Shown here piece by piece: positions 35,710-45,092 of a stretch of DNA of 64,000 nt. The stretch's first letter is position 1; each line of letters opens with the position of its first letter. The notes beneath the pieces are model-generated. The model was not told where the DNA came from and searched no databases. It saw nothing but the letters and a program-made list of their open reading frames with translations. The DNA is from Lentisphaeraceae bacterium (lineage in GTDB: Bacteria > Verrucomicrobiota > Lentisphaeria > Lentisphaerales > Lentisphaeraceae): contig JAJPOQ010000055.1 of NCBI GenBank assembly GCA_021232515.1, positions 19,377 to 83,376 of the forward strand, given 5' to 3'. A program made the translations under genes and the position numbers.

Positions 35710-37140
35710 TTAGGCGTTTTTGGTTGCTGCTTTCTTCTTTTTTACTAAGGCTAAAATGAGCCCAGCGAGAAAAACAAGGCCAATGAGTATAAGTGCTCGG
35801 ATGAAGATGTAGTCAACTAAAGCTTCAGACTCTGAGCGCGTGAGGGCTAGAGTTTTTTGAGATACTTGGTCGATGGAACTTATCTGATCAGAAAAGGGTT
35901 TATCATTTGATAAGGTTTGAATTTGCTTTAGTGCTTCAGATATTTCATGAGCACTCTTGCCTAGAGCAGCGGCACTTTTTTCGACTTGAACTAAAAAGTC
36001 AGGAGAGTCTTTATTTTTTTCATCGTCGCTAGAGTTTGATTTAAAGTATTCAGAAATTTTTTGGATGTTGCTTATTGTCTGACTCACTGCATTTGCCGCT
36101 TTGGTAAGTGATTGTGAAGAGGCATCCACTTGTTTGAGACTACTGGTTATTTTTGTTGCCGATGAGTCGATGTCTTTGCCGAGGTTTGAGAAGTTTTGAC
36201 TACTAGCTTTTATGTTCTTCGTACTGTCATTGATTGATTTACTTATAGTCTCAAGTTGAACCATGACTTTGTTAGTTTCGGCAAATAAGAGTTTTCGTTC
36301 TTCTTGCCAAAATTTTGGGTAAGTCTCCATTGACTTGTTCATCTTTTCGAATGATGTGGCGAGGCTTTTAAGAGTTTTAGTATTTTCTTTTAAAATCTTA
36401 TTGTCTTGAAGTTGAAGGGTTAATACTTGAAGCTGCCAGCGCAAGTCTTCAGGTAGGTCTTCTACAATATCCGTAAATCGGTTTGCCGTGACAGCGATAT
36501 CGGCTATACCTTGTCCACCTTTATTAACAGCACCTAAGGCTCTAAAAGGAGTCAAGGGTATGTCTAGCATGTCAGAGAATGCACCGGCACTTTTTTCTTT
36601 GTCTTCAAAGACTCCTATAATTGGTGTTGACTCAACGTATTTATTTATTTTACTTGAAACTTCATTGAGTGTTTCCGGTTCGAGATACTTGGTGGTAAAA
36701 AGATAAAAAGTAGTATCTATTTCTTTAAGACTTTTGGATAAGATTTCTTGTGACTTGCCAAATAAGAATCGTCCATCACCATTGGTTGTATACTCATGTA
36801 GCCTTCGAAAAAAACTCCAGGCGTACAAGGTAACTAATCTTGGATCCGTTTCTTCTAAGTTACGCAAGCGACCAGTGACAAACTGTCGGATGCGAATGAC
36901 GTTTTTCTGAACCTCCCGATTATTAGAGGATGTTAAAACTTCGAGAAAAGTTTCTTCGATTTTTGTTGAAAGAGAATCTTCTATTTCTCGAAATTCGTTC
37001 ATGAATTTTGTCGAGTCTTTAATGGTGAATTCTGTATCTTCTAAAATATTTGCCGAGCTTTCAGGGTTAGAACTACAACCAGTAAACAGAATAGTTAGCA
37101 GAAGAAAGATGAATGCATTAATCTTTAAAAGTGATTTCAT
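35710..37140 (-). CDS. Coiled-coil lipoprotein with C-terminal membrane anchor, unknown function
   Basis: 476 residues. The N terminus is a lipoprotein signal (lipobox LFTGC, near Cys22), and the last 40 residues are a hydrophobic segment (IFIRALILIGLVFLAGLILALV) plus Lys-rich end, so the protein could bridge two membranes or be anchored at both ends. Between, about 280-440 is a long coiled coil with repeated SxSxxxIxxS patterns (ETISKSINDSTKNIKASSQNF), resembling helical tails of MCE-domain proteins, but no MCE domain was found. It is preceded by the TolC-like gene with a gap of nine bases, so they form a pair; a scaffold for that protein is a plausible guess. Confidence 0.6.
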   Translation of the reverse strand: MKSLLKINAFIFLLLTILFTGCSSNPESSANILEDTEFTIKDSTKFMNEFREIEDSLSTKIEETFLEVLTSSNNREVQKNVIRIRQFVTGRLRNLEETDPRLVTLYAWSFFRRLHEYTTNGDGRFLFGKSQEILSKSLKEIDTTFYLFTTKYLEPETLNEVSSKINKYVESTPIIGVFEDKEKSAGAFSDMLDIPLTPFRALGAVNKGGQGIADIAVTANRFTDIVEDLPEDLRWQLQVLTLQLQDNKILKENTKTLKSLATSFEKMNKSMETYPKFWQEERKLLFAETNKVMVQLETISKSINDSTKNIKASSQNFSNLGKDIDSSATKITSSLKQVDASSQSLTKAANAVSQTISNIQKISEYFKSNSSDDEKNKDSPDFLVQVEKSAAALGKSAHEISEALKQIQTLSNDKPFSDQISSIDQVSQKTLALTRSESEALVDYIFIRALILIGLVFLAGLILALVKKKKAATKNA

Positions 37141-37149
37141 TATTGACTC

Positions 37150-38520
37150 TTACTGAATGTTGATGCCGAGTAAACTGTCTAGTGTATTTTTACGTTTTAG
37201 TGCTTCTATCTTAAATAAAATGTGATTTAACTGTGCAATGCTATAGTCCGTTAGTACTTCATTGACTCGAGTGATCGTTGTGGCGCCATTATCAAATATT
37301 TCCTTTGTATCTTCATAGATGGATTTTGTAAGTGCTACGGACTTAACTTGAACCTCAAGTTTTCTTTTTGCAGTATGCAATGAGTATCTCTGTTGGCGGA
37401 TTTCTCGAATAATTTCGTTCCACTTAGTTTTTAAGCTCTCTAGCTTTTCATTGATTTCAGATTTGCGTTGAAATATGAGCGCTTCAGTAGATAAGCCTGT
37501 GAAAATGTTCCAAGATAAGCCTACACCATAAAATGCCTCTCTTTCTTCATCTCCCAGTTTTAAGTCATCAAGGGAAGAGAAGCCATAGCTTGCTTCTAAA
37601 AAAACTGAAGGGTAATACTCGCTTTTTGCGACTTCTATGAGCTCTTTACTCTCCAATATTTGTGCTTGGAGAAATTTTAAGTCCGGCCTTTTGTTGAGCG
37701 CAATGCCAATTGCAGTTTCTTGTTTTGGGATTTTAAAGTCGAAGTTTTTGAAGATTATTTTTAAATTACCAGTATCTGCATCTGGGCTACCCAGCAGTTC
37801 AACTAGAATAAGTTTTGCAGTTTCATAAGCATTCGTTGACTCAAGGTGGGCGATTTCAGAATCATTAACTCTCACCTTAAAGTTATTTACTTCTGTGACT
37901 GTGCTTACGCCAGCATCTAATTTTGTTTGAGTGTCTTCTAAGAATTTGTGATTTATTTCTCTTAGTTCAAGGTTTATAGCCATTTGTTTTTGAGCAAGTA
38001 CCGTCTGGTAGAAAGCGAGAGATACGGCATCTACGAGAAGTCTTTTGGTGTCATTTAAACTTTCTTGACTCGCTATTTTACCATATTTTGCTGATAGTAG
38101 ATTGTGGTGCCGGAAGAAGCCATCAAAAACTAGCCAACTAGCATTTAAAGATGTTGAGTAACTTTCATACGGGTTGTTCCTGAAGTTGAAAATGTTCCCG
38201 CCAACATAGTGAAAGTGTCTAGCAGAGGAACTTATATCAGCTGTGGGAGCGTAGAGAGATTTGGCTTGATCGATTATTGCTTGGGCTCTTTTGATTCGAA
38301 AGCCAGCAGCTTCCAAAGATGGATTTTCGCTAAGAGCTATTTGTTGAGCCTGGTAGAGAGAAAGTTCGTTAGGGAGTTCTGATTTTGAAAAATTGTTTTT
38401 TTCTGTGGATAATTCGGCATTCAGATTATTTTGAATGACATCTTCAGGAATTATTATGGTGTGACAAGATGTCATGATCAATGTCGAGAAAAGTGTTAAT
38501 TGCACTAATAATATTTTCAT
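37150..38520 (-). CDS. TolC-family outer membrane efflux protein, lipoprotein type
   Basis: 456 residues. The signal ends at a lipobox-like MTSC (about Cys19). The body has the two-repeat TolC/OEP fold: LSLYQAQQIALSENPSLEAAGFRI at the start of the first repeat, and IALNKRPDLKFLQAQILESKELIEVAKSEYYPSV at the second, with long alternating helices. It forms a trimeric outer-membrane channel. No adaptor or inner-membrane pump lies next to it; the downstream gene is the coiled-coil lipoprotein. Confidence 0.82.
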   Translation of the reverse strand: MKILLVQLTLFSTLIMTSCHTIIIPEDVIQNNLNAELSTEKNNFSKSELPNELSLYQAQQIALSENPSLEAAGFRIKRAQAIIDQAKSLYAPTADISSSARHFHYVGGNIFNFRNNPYESYSTSLNASWLVFDGFFRHHNLLSAKYGKIASQESLNDTKRLLVDAVSLAFYQTVLAQKQMAINLELREINHKFLEDTQTKLDAGVSTVTEVNNFKVRVNDSEIAHLESTNAYETAKLILVELLGSPDADTGNLKIIFKNFDFKIPKQETAIGIALNKRPDLKFLQAQILESKELIEVAKSEYYPSVFLEASYGFSSLDDLKLGDEEREAFYGVGLSWNIFTGLSTEALIFQRKSEINEKLESLKTKWNEIIREIRQQRYSLHTAKRKLEVQVKSVALTKSIYEDTKEIFDNGATTITRVNEVLTDYSIAQLNHILFKIEALKRKNTLDSLLGINIQ

Positions 38521-38728
38521 AAAAAATCCTTAAGTATTTCTGCTCAAACTATTGCCTAATTACAGTAGTGCGATGATTGTATTTTGGTAATTAATATGAG
38601 TTATAAGTAAGTCAATTATTGAGAACAGTGGTTTTTCTAGGTAAAATCTGTAAAAATAGATGTAGACTTGTGAAAATTATTGGCATTGAGTTTGTGTGTC
38701 ATCATTAACATATTTGGGATCAGATTTT

Positions 38729-40534
38729 ATGAAGTGTTTGTTGTTGTGTATATTGTTTTTGGCTACTGCTTGTAATACAAGTTTCGTAGCTGAGTTACCT
38801 GAGCCTGAACAAAAAATCGATGGTGAACTACTTCTTGAAGGAGTTCCAGATCCCATAGAACCTTTCAATAGAACTATGTTTGCTTTCAATAAAGGTGTTT
38901 TCGAGTATGGCATCTACCCATTAGCCGAAGGTTACAATTACGTTGTGCCAGAAGCAGGACGAAAAGGAATACGCCATTTTTATAAAAATATAACTTACCC
39001 AATTAGATTGGTTAATAATCTTTTTCAAGCAGAGTGGTATGAGGCTTGGATTGAGACTAAAAGGTTCGGGATTAATACGACGGAAGGGATTTTGGGTTTC
39101 ACCGACCCTGCAAAAGAAAAATATAGGTTGGAAGAGCAGAAAGAAGATTTTGGTTTAACTCTGCAGCACTATGGTTGGGAGCCTCAAATGTATCTATTCT
39201 TACCATTTTATGGTGGAAGCTCTGAGCGAGACCTCATAGGCATAACGGGAGATGCTTTTTTAGACCCAGCAAGTTATTATTTTCCCGCTAGTGTTCCACT
39301 GTTTTTCAATGGTCTTTCATTTCAAGCCAAATCCATTTACGACGTTTTGACTCAACAATATGATGCATATGAGTTATCTCACTTAGTATATTCATTGCAA
39401 AGGCGCTTACCCAAATACAAGATTACTTATGATTCTGAAATGCATGAAAACTGTGTACAAACTCTATACGCTCTTCTTTCAAAACCACAAAACCCTAATT
39501 TTTATAAATTGACAGAAGAGCGAGAGATAGAGATAGTTGGATTTCGAAATACTTTTAAATATAATGTCTTCAAGCAAGAAAAGCCTGCCAAGACATTGTA
39601 TATACTACCCGGACTTGGCGAGTTTAGGAGTTCAAGTCGTATACTTGCATTAGCAGAGTTAGCATACTCACAAGGCTACAATGTTGTTTCAATTAGTAGC
39701 CCATTCAACTGGGAGTTTTTGACATCTTCACCAAAAGGTTTTTTACCTGGGTTTATTGAAAACGACCTAGATAAGATAGACTCTGTATTCAGCGGTATTG
39801 AGAGCGACTTGAATGGCGCGTACGGTAAAGAACACTTTCAAGGGAAATCGCTATTAGGTATGTCTCTTGGTGCTTGGTATACCATGAATAAGGCTGCTAG
39901 AAAGCCAAATGAGTTTGAGCAGTTTCTGGTCATTAACCCCCCAGTCAATTTAATTGATGGTCTAAATAGAGTTGATTCCTTATTTAGGGCGCCTTTTGAA
40001 AAAGGAGGTATTGAGAATGCCAAGAAAGTTGCAAATGTTGCGGCTCTTAAGGCTCTTGTTGGCTTAGCTAGCGGAGAAATGGATTTTTCAAAGTTACCTT
40101 TTACTCAAGAAGAGGCTTCATACCTTATAGGCCTCAACTTCCGATTGACTCTAAAAGACGCGATTTTTGCTACAAAATATGATGAGATGGTGTCTTTTTA
40201 TGAAGAGCGTAAAGACATATACAAAAAGTTGTTATCAATAAGTTTTAGTGATTATTATAAAAAAATACTGACTAAAAATCTTTTGAATAAAGATGAAGTA
40301 AAAAGTCTATCCGATATACGGAACAAAGAGAGTGAGCTTAAAAATGTAAAAGGTCTCAAATTCTTTTTGACCGAAAATGATTTTCTCTTAGATGACAAGC
40401 AGCTGGACTGGTTCAGAGAAAATTTTAGTGATCAGTCTTATATAAGTCCGACTGGAGGACACCTTGGTAACTTAGTTCAGAAAGATGTTATTGAAAAGAT
40501 AATAAAGGCTCTTCGAGAAGGTTTAGCTAAGTAG
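38729..40534 (+). CDS. MlaA (VacJ) lipoprotein fused to alpha/beta-hydrolase-like domain
   Basis: 601 residues from the ATG at 38729 (GGGA upstream); a GTG start at 38696 would put residues before the lipoprotein signal (lipobox LATAC). Residues about 35-230 are an MlaA domain: DPIEPFNRTMFAFNKGVF, IRLVNNLFQAEWYEAWIETKRFGINTT, and GFTDPA, compare DPLEPFNRAMF in E. coli MlaA. The second half (about 285-600) is an alpha/beta-hydrolase fold: ILPGLGEFR, and GMSLGA (Ser379 in this numbering) as nucleophile elbow, with a C-terminal GGHLGN His candidate. MlaA removes phospholipids from the outer leaflet of the outer membrane; a hydrolase in the same chain is not standard. Confidence 0.8.
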   Translation: MKCLLLCILFLATACNTSFVAELPEPEQKIDGELLLEGVPDPIEPFNRTMFAFNKGVFEYGIYPLAEGYNYVVPEAGRKGIRHFYKNITYPIRLVNNLFQAEWYEAWIETKRFGINTTEGILGFTDPAKEKYRLEEQKEDFGLTLQHYGWEPQMYLFLPFYGGSSERDLIGITGDAFLDPASYYFPASVPLFFNGLSFQAKSIYDVLTQQYDAYELSHLVYSLQRRLPKYKITYDSEMHENCVQTLYALLSKPQNPNFYKLTEEREIEIVGFRNTFKYNVFKQEKPAKTLYILPGLGEFRSSSRILALAELAYSQGYNVVSISSPFNWEFLTSSPKGFLPGFIENDLDKIDSVFSGIESDLNGAYGKEHFQGKSLLGMSLGAWYTMNKAARKPNEFEQFLVINPPVNLIDGLNRVDSLFRAPFEKGGIENAKKVANVAALKALVGLASGEMDFSKLPFTQEEASYLIGLNFRLTLKDAIFATKYDEMVSFYEERKDIYKKLLSISFSDYYKKILTKNLLNKDEVKSLSDIRNKESELKNVKGLKFFLTENDFLLDDKQLDWFRENFSDQSYISPTGGHLGNLVQKDVIEKIIKALREGLAK

Positions 40535-41278
40535 CCCGTCGCGGGATAGAAAGCGCTGCACAAAATCGATGTTACAAGATTCTTTAAGTTCTTGTGGAGT
40601 TCCTTGGGCAACTATCCCTTTAGATTCTTTGTCTAGAAATATAACCTTGCTGGCGATGGTGTTTATGCTGTCTAACTCGTGAGTGACGACTACCATGGTA
40701 GCATGAATATCTTCTTTAAGCTTTAGAAGTAGTCTGTCTAGCTTGGCAGAACTTATGGGGTCTAAACCAGCAGAGGGTTCATCAAAAAAAAGTAAATCTG
40801 GTTCTAGAGCTAAAGCACGAGCTAGTCCTGCTCTTTTTTTCATGCCGCCACTTATTTCAGCAGGATAGTATTTATTGAAGCCTGCTAAATCGACCAAAGC
40901 TAGCTTTTCATTGGCGATGTCTTTCATCTCATCTTTGGAGTATTGGGTGTGCTCTTCCAGACAGAGACAAATGTTTTCTTCTAGATTAAGAGATCCAAAG
41001 AGTGCTCCAGACTGATAAAGAACGCCAAAGCTTTTCATAATCTCTTGTCGTTCTTTGTTTTTGGCATTGACGATAGATTGACCTTTAATTAGAATCTCAC
41101 CTTTTATTGGTGGATAAAGCCCAATAAGATGTTTGAGTAGAGTACTTTTTCCGCAGCCAGAAGCTCCAAGGATAACGCAGATCTCACCTTTGGTAATGGT
41201 GAAGTTTAGGTTTTCCATGACGGTAGTACCTTGGTAACCAATTGTTAGGTCTTTAGCTATAACTACTTCATTATTCAT
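40523..41278 (-). CDS. ABC transporter ATPase, MlaF-like
   Basis: 251 residues from the ATG at 41278 (the 41281 TTG is less likely). All motifs are present: Walker A GASGCGKSTLL, the Q-loop LYQSGALFGSLN, a signature ISGGMKKRAGLARAL, Walker B DLLFFDEPSAGLDP and switch His VTHELDS. The LYQSGALF Q-loop and the ISGGMKKR signature are characteristic of the Mla/Ttg2 phospholipid-transport ATPases. It converges with the MlaA fusion gene and overlaps it by 12 bases. No MlaE permease or MlaD gene is next to it, so those must be elsewhere in the genome. Confidence 0.85.
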   Translation of the reverse strand: MNNEVVIAKDLTIGYQGTTVMENLNFTITKGEICVILGASGCGKSTLLKHLIGLYPPIKGEILIKGQSIVNAKNKERQEIMKSFGVLYQSGALFGSLNLEENICLCLEEHTQYSKDEMKDIANEKLALVDLAGFNKYYPAEISGGMKKRAGLARALALEPDLLFFDEPSAGLDPISSAKLDRLLLKLKEDIHATMVVVTHELDSINTIASKVIFLDKESKGIVAQGTPQELKESCNIDFVQRFLSRDGLLS

Positions 41279-41392
41279 CAACTATATCCAACTTATCGAA
41301 ATGTTAGTTTAACTTAAAGTGGATCATTTCTTTTTTCTCGCTAAGATTAGAAATAAGTATTTAATTCTTAATTGTCATGAAAGGGATGTAAA

Positions 41393-42022
41393 ATGAAAAC
41401 TCGTATTTTGAAGTCATTAGCTTTTTGTTTGGTTTTATTTTGTTTGAATTCTTGCTCGAGTTTTTTGAATAGTGAGCGCGTTTTGTTTGATGGAGTGTCA
41501 TTAGAAAATTGGAAGATCTCTAATTTCGGTGGCGAAGGTGATGTTGAGGTTAAGGATGGAGCAGTCTTTATGGACTACGGTAATCCTATAACAGGCATAA
41601 CCTGGACTGGAGAAGAGCTTCCTAGAGATAATTACTTTGTAGAATTTGAAGCCTTGAAAATAGATGGGAATGACTTTTTTGTCGGTCTGACATTTCCAGT
41701 TCAAGAAAGTTACTGTTCGTTGATTCTAGGCGGTTGGGGCGGTGTGACTTGTGGTTTGTCATCTTTTGATTTTCAGGATGCAGCGAATAATGAGACTATG
41801 ACTCTTGTGAAGTTTGAAAAGAATCAGTGGTACAAGATCCGTATGGAAGTGAATGGGAATAACTTGAGATCATTTATCGACGGTAAGCAAATAATTGATG
41901 CGAAAATTGACGGTCGCAAAGTTCACATCCGCCCAGAAGTATTAGTTTCTATTCCTCTGGGAGTATGTGCTTTTGAAACTCAAGTTAAGTATAAAAACAT
42001 AAAACTTGGTGAACTTAAATAA
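41393..42022 (+). CDS. DUF1080 (3-keto-disaccharide hydrolase domain) lipoprotein
   Basis: 209 residues with a lipoprotein signal (lipobox LNSC, about Cys21). DUF1080 landmarks: VLFDGVSLENWKI, DFFVGLTFPV, WYKIRMEVNGNNLRSFIDGKQI and the C-terminal FETQVKYKNIKLGEL, forming a concanavalin-like beta sandwich. Such domains are abundant in Planctomycetota, Verrucomicrobiota and Lentisphaerota and some cleave 3-keto-glycosides. Here it is alone, with AAGGGATG before the ATG. It overlaps the convergent dehydrogenase gene by 8 bases. Confidence 0.8.
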   Translation: MKTRILKSLAFCLVLFCLNSCSSFLNSERVLFDGVSLENWKISNFGGEGDVEVKDGAVFMDYGNPITGITWTGEELPRDNYFVEFEALKIDGNDFFVGLTFPVQESYCSLILGGWGGVTCGLSSFDFQDAANNETMTLVKFEKNQWYKIRMEVNGNNLRSFIDGKQIIDAKIDGRKVHIRPEVLVSIPLGVCAFETQVKYKNIKLGELK

Positions 42023-44894
42023 TCGTTGAACCAACTGTGTTTATTAGACGAGTGTTGATAAATTCAACTAGATGTAGTGGGTTCCTTCTCGCTCCATGAG
42101 AGATCTGGCAACGGCATGACATGCCATTGCTTACTATCTCGGTATTTACGGAGGCTTTTCTCACTTCAGGGAATAGCCTTTTTTCGCCGATCGCCATGGA
42201 GAAATCATAATGTTCTTTTTCATAACCAAAGGCACCGGCCATACCACAGCAGCCAGAATCGATTTCTTTAGCCGTTACCCCAGGAAGTGCATTTAGAACT
42301 TTCATAGTACTGTCAGTTCCACATAGTGATTTTTGGTGACAGTGACCGTGCATAAGAACATCCATCTGGTTGACATGGAAGTTTAAATCAAACTTGCCAT
42401 TGTCTATTGCATCTGCAAGAACTTCATCGATCGTGACGCACTTCTCAGCAACAGTTTTGGCGTCTTCAGTATTTAGCAATTCAGGGTATTCATCAGCAAT
42501 AGTTAATATGCAGCTAGGTTCTAGGCCAACAATTTGTTTTCCCTGTTGGGCATATGGAAGCAATAGCTTAACAAGTTTTGTAGCTTGTGCTTTAGCTTCT
42601 TTTAAAAAGCCTTTGGAGATAAGTGAACGTCCACAGCAAGTGTACTCTGGGTACTCTATTTTATAGCCAAGTTGATTTAGTATATTACTCGCATAGATAC
42701 CAGTTTTTGGTGTATTGAATTCATTGAACGTGTCATTGAAAAGAACTATTTCTTTTTCGCCGGGAAGACTCTTCATAGACTGTAACCAGTAGGAAAACCT
42801 TTTTGTTGCAAAGTGAGGCATTTCTCTTTTTGTGGTTATGCCCATCATGTTATAGAGCATTTTTACAGGGCCTAGTGAATTGGCAAAGTTAACCACAGAC
42901 GGGAACTTGGAAGCTCTTTTGCTGTGTTTGCTGACATTTGCAAATAGGCGATTTCGAAAAGAGTAACCGTGTTTTTCTTGATAGTGGTAGAGAAACTCAG
43001 ACTTCATCTTTGACATGTCGACAGAGGAAGGACACTCGGTTTTACAGCCTTTGCATTCTATACAAAGATCGAGAATGTCATATAGTTTTTTACCCATAAG
43101 TTCATTGTAAGAGATACCACCGTTTAAAGCATAGTTTAACGCTTGAGCTCTAGCGCGAGTTGAGTGACGTTCATCTCCATGAGCTTGGAATGATGGACAC
43201 ATGACCCCAGAGTCAGCCTTGGTGCATTCTCCATTTCCATTGCACATGCTGACGGCAAAGTTCCAGCCGCCTTCATCTTCAAAGTGATACTGAGTGTTTA
43301 AGTGTATTGGTTGGTTTTCGTTATCAACTTTTAAGTTTTCTAACGGTCCAGGAGAATCGACAATTTTACCAGGGTTCATTAGGTTGTCTGGATCAAAAGC
43401 ACTTTTAAGCTTTTTGAAGAGTTGATAAACTTCAGGGCCAAACATAGTTTCATGGAGCCATGAACGAGTAAGTCCATCACCATGTTCTCCGCTTAATGAA
43501 CCGCCCATTTCTTTAACTAGTGCAGCTATCTCTTTCATGCTGCTGACCATGAGTTCGCGATCTTCTTTCACTTTAAGATCGAGCATTGGCCTGACATGAA
43601 CACAGCCCACACCTGCATGACCATAAAAGCCAATTTGTTTACCTGCATCGGTAAAGTGTTTTTTGAAGAACTTTAAAAACTCAGGAAGGTGTTTTAGTGG
43701 AACAGCAACATCTTCAAGAAAGGCAATGGCTCGTTCATTAGTTCTTTTAGACATAAGTATGCCTAGGCCAGCTTTTCTGAGCTTCCAAACTTTAGATTGT
43801 GAGTGCTGATCGATGAGCTGTGTATTTGCATAACAAAAGTCTTTGCCACTCAAGCTATGTGAAAACTCTTCAAGTTTCTTAAGTGCACCACCTGGAGTAG
43901 AACCATCAAATTCGGCAACAAGTAGCATTTCAGGATCACCATTTAGCCAATTTAATTGACCTTTCATCAGTGGAGACTTTTTACCTAAATCAATAACAGT
44001 TTTATCGATGAGTTCGAGTGAAAATGGTTTGTATTTAAGGATGGTTTCTACTTTTGATAGCGCGTCTTCAAAGTTGTCAAAGTGTAAAGCACTAAGAACT
44101 GAGTTTGCGGGCTTACGAGAAATTTTTACTTTGATGAGGTCGATTATACCGAAAGTACCTTCAGAACCAACTATCAATTTTGCCATATTGAGTGGAAAGC
44201 CTTTGGTCAATTCATCTAAGTTGTAACCAGAAACCCTGCGTTGAATTTTAGGAAATGTCTTATCGATTGCATCCGTATCATTTTTCATGATGGAGTCGAC
44301 ACACTGGTAGATTTTAGATGTTAATGAGTCACCACTACATTTTTCTCTAAAGCTTTGTTCGGTCTCTTCGCCAAAAGTTACAGCTTCACCGTTTGCAAGT
44401 ATAACTCGTGCAGAGATGACGTGATCAACCATTTTCCCATAGCGTAGAGAATGAGCACCTGCAGAGTTGTTAGCAGTCATGCCGCCGATAGTGGCTCTGT
44501 TTCCTGTAGACGTATCAGGTCCTAAACAGTAGCCTTTATCAGCAACTTCTTTGTTTAATTGATCTTGAATTACGCCAGGCTGACAGAGAGCGTAAGCATC
44601 CTCATAGTTAACTTCGATAATGCGCTTCATGTACTTTGAAGTATCAATGATAACGCCGTTTCCAAGACAGCCACCGGTTATGCCTGTAGCTGCACCACGC
44701 CCAATGATTGGTAGCTTGTACTTTGCCGCAACAGCAACTGTTTTGTGTATATCTTCTGAATCTCGAGCAACTACAATAGCAGTAGGGAGTATTTGATAAA
44801 TTGAAGCATCTATACTGTAAATTCTTTTTGTAATGTCGTCGTCATAAAACTCACCTTTCAGTGAATGTTGTAGTTCTTCTATCAAACCTTTCAT
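42015..44894 (-). CDS. FAD-linked D-2-hydroxyacid dehydrogenase with Fe-S and CCG domains
   Basis: 959 residues from the ATG at 44894. An FAD_binding_4 (PCMH) domain covers about 35-220 (GRGAATGITGGCLGNGVIID, DTSTGNRATIGGMTANNSAGAHS), then the FAD-oxidase C-terminal domain to about 530 (GHAGVGCVHVRPMLD, GSLSGEHGDG). A 4Fe-4S segment follows (CIECKGCKTECP), then two CCG (heterodisulfide-reductase-like) segments, CCGRSLISKG and DSGCCGMAGAFGYEKEHY. This architecture equals YdiJ-type D-2-hydroxyglutarate dehydrogenase and is close to Dld-II D-lactate dehydrogenase. Probably oxidises a D-2-hydroxyacid and feeds electrons to a carrier or the quinone pool. Exact substrate not read. Confidence 0.87.
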   Translation of the reverse strand: MKGLIEELQHSLKGEFYDDDITKRIYSIDASIYQILPTAIVVARDSEDIHKTVAVAAKYKLPIIGRGAATGITGGCLGNGVIIDTSKYMKRIIEVNYEDAYALCQPGVIQDQLNKEVADKGYCLGPDTSTGNRATIGGMTANNSAGAHSLRYGKMVDHVISARVILANGEAVTFGEETEQSFREKCSGDSLTSKIYQCVDSIMKNDTDAIDKTFPKIQRRVSGYNLDELTKGFPLNMAKLIVGSEGTFGIIDLIKVKISRKPANSVLSALHFDNFEDALSKVETILKYKPFSLELIDKTVIDLGKKSPLMKGQLNWLNGDPEMLLVAEFDGSTPGGALKKLEEFSHSLSGKDFCYANTQLIDQHSQSKVWKLRKAGLGILMSKRTNERAIAFLEDVAVPLKHLPEFLKFFKKHFTDAGKQIGFYGHAGVGCVHVRPMLDLKVKEDRELMVSSMKEIAALVKEMGGSLSGEHGDGLTRSWLHETMFGPEVYQLFKKLKSAFDPDNLMNPGKIVDSPGPLENLKVDNENQPIHLNTQYHFEDEGGWNFAVSMCNGNGECTKADSGVMCPSFQAHGDERHSTRARAQALNYALNGGISYNELMGKKLYDILDLCIECKGCKTECPSSVDMSKMKSEFLYHYQEKHGYSFRNRLFANVSKHSKRASKFPSVVNFANSLGPVKMLYNMMGITTKREMPHFATKRFSYWLQSMKSLPGEKEIVLFNDTFNEFNTPKTGIYASNILNQLGYKIEYPEYTCCGRSLISKGFLKEAKAQATKLVKLLLPYAQQGKQIVGLEPSCILTIADEYPELLNTEDAKTVAEKCVTIDEVLADAIDNGKFDLNFHVNQMDVLMHGHCHQKSLCGTDSTMKVLNALPGVTAKEIDSGCCGMAGAFGYEKEHYDFSMAIGEKRLFPEVRKASVNTEIVSNGMSCRCQISHGARRNPLHLVEFINTRLINTVGSTII

Positions 44895-45092
44895 CAAACT
44901 CTCTTTTGTTACAGCCCCTTGGCAGTTTTGAACCTAAATTATGCTTAATTTCGACTAAGTTTACAATAGAGTACTACAAAATATGGAAATGTCGGGGAAA
45001 GATGTAAAATCTATAGCGCGGCGAGTCTGGCTGGCGATTGGAATTATAGATTTATGAATTATGCTATTTAAGCACTAATTCATTGGATATAC

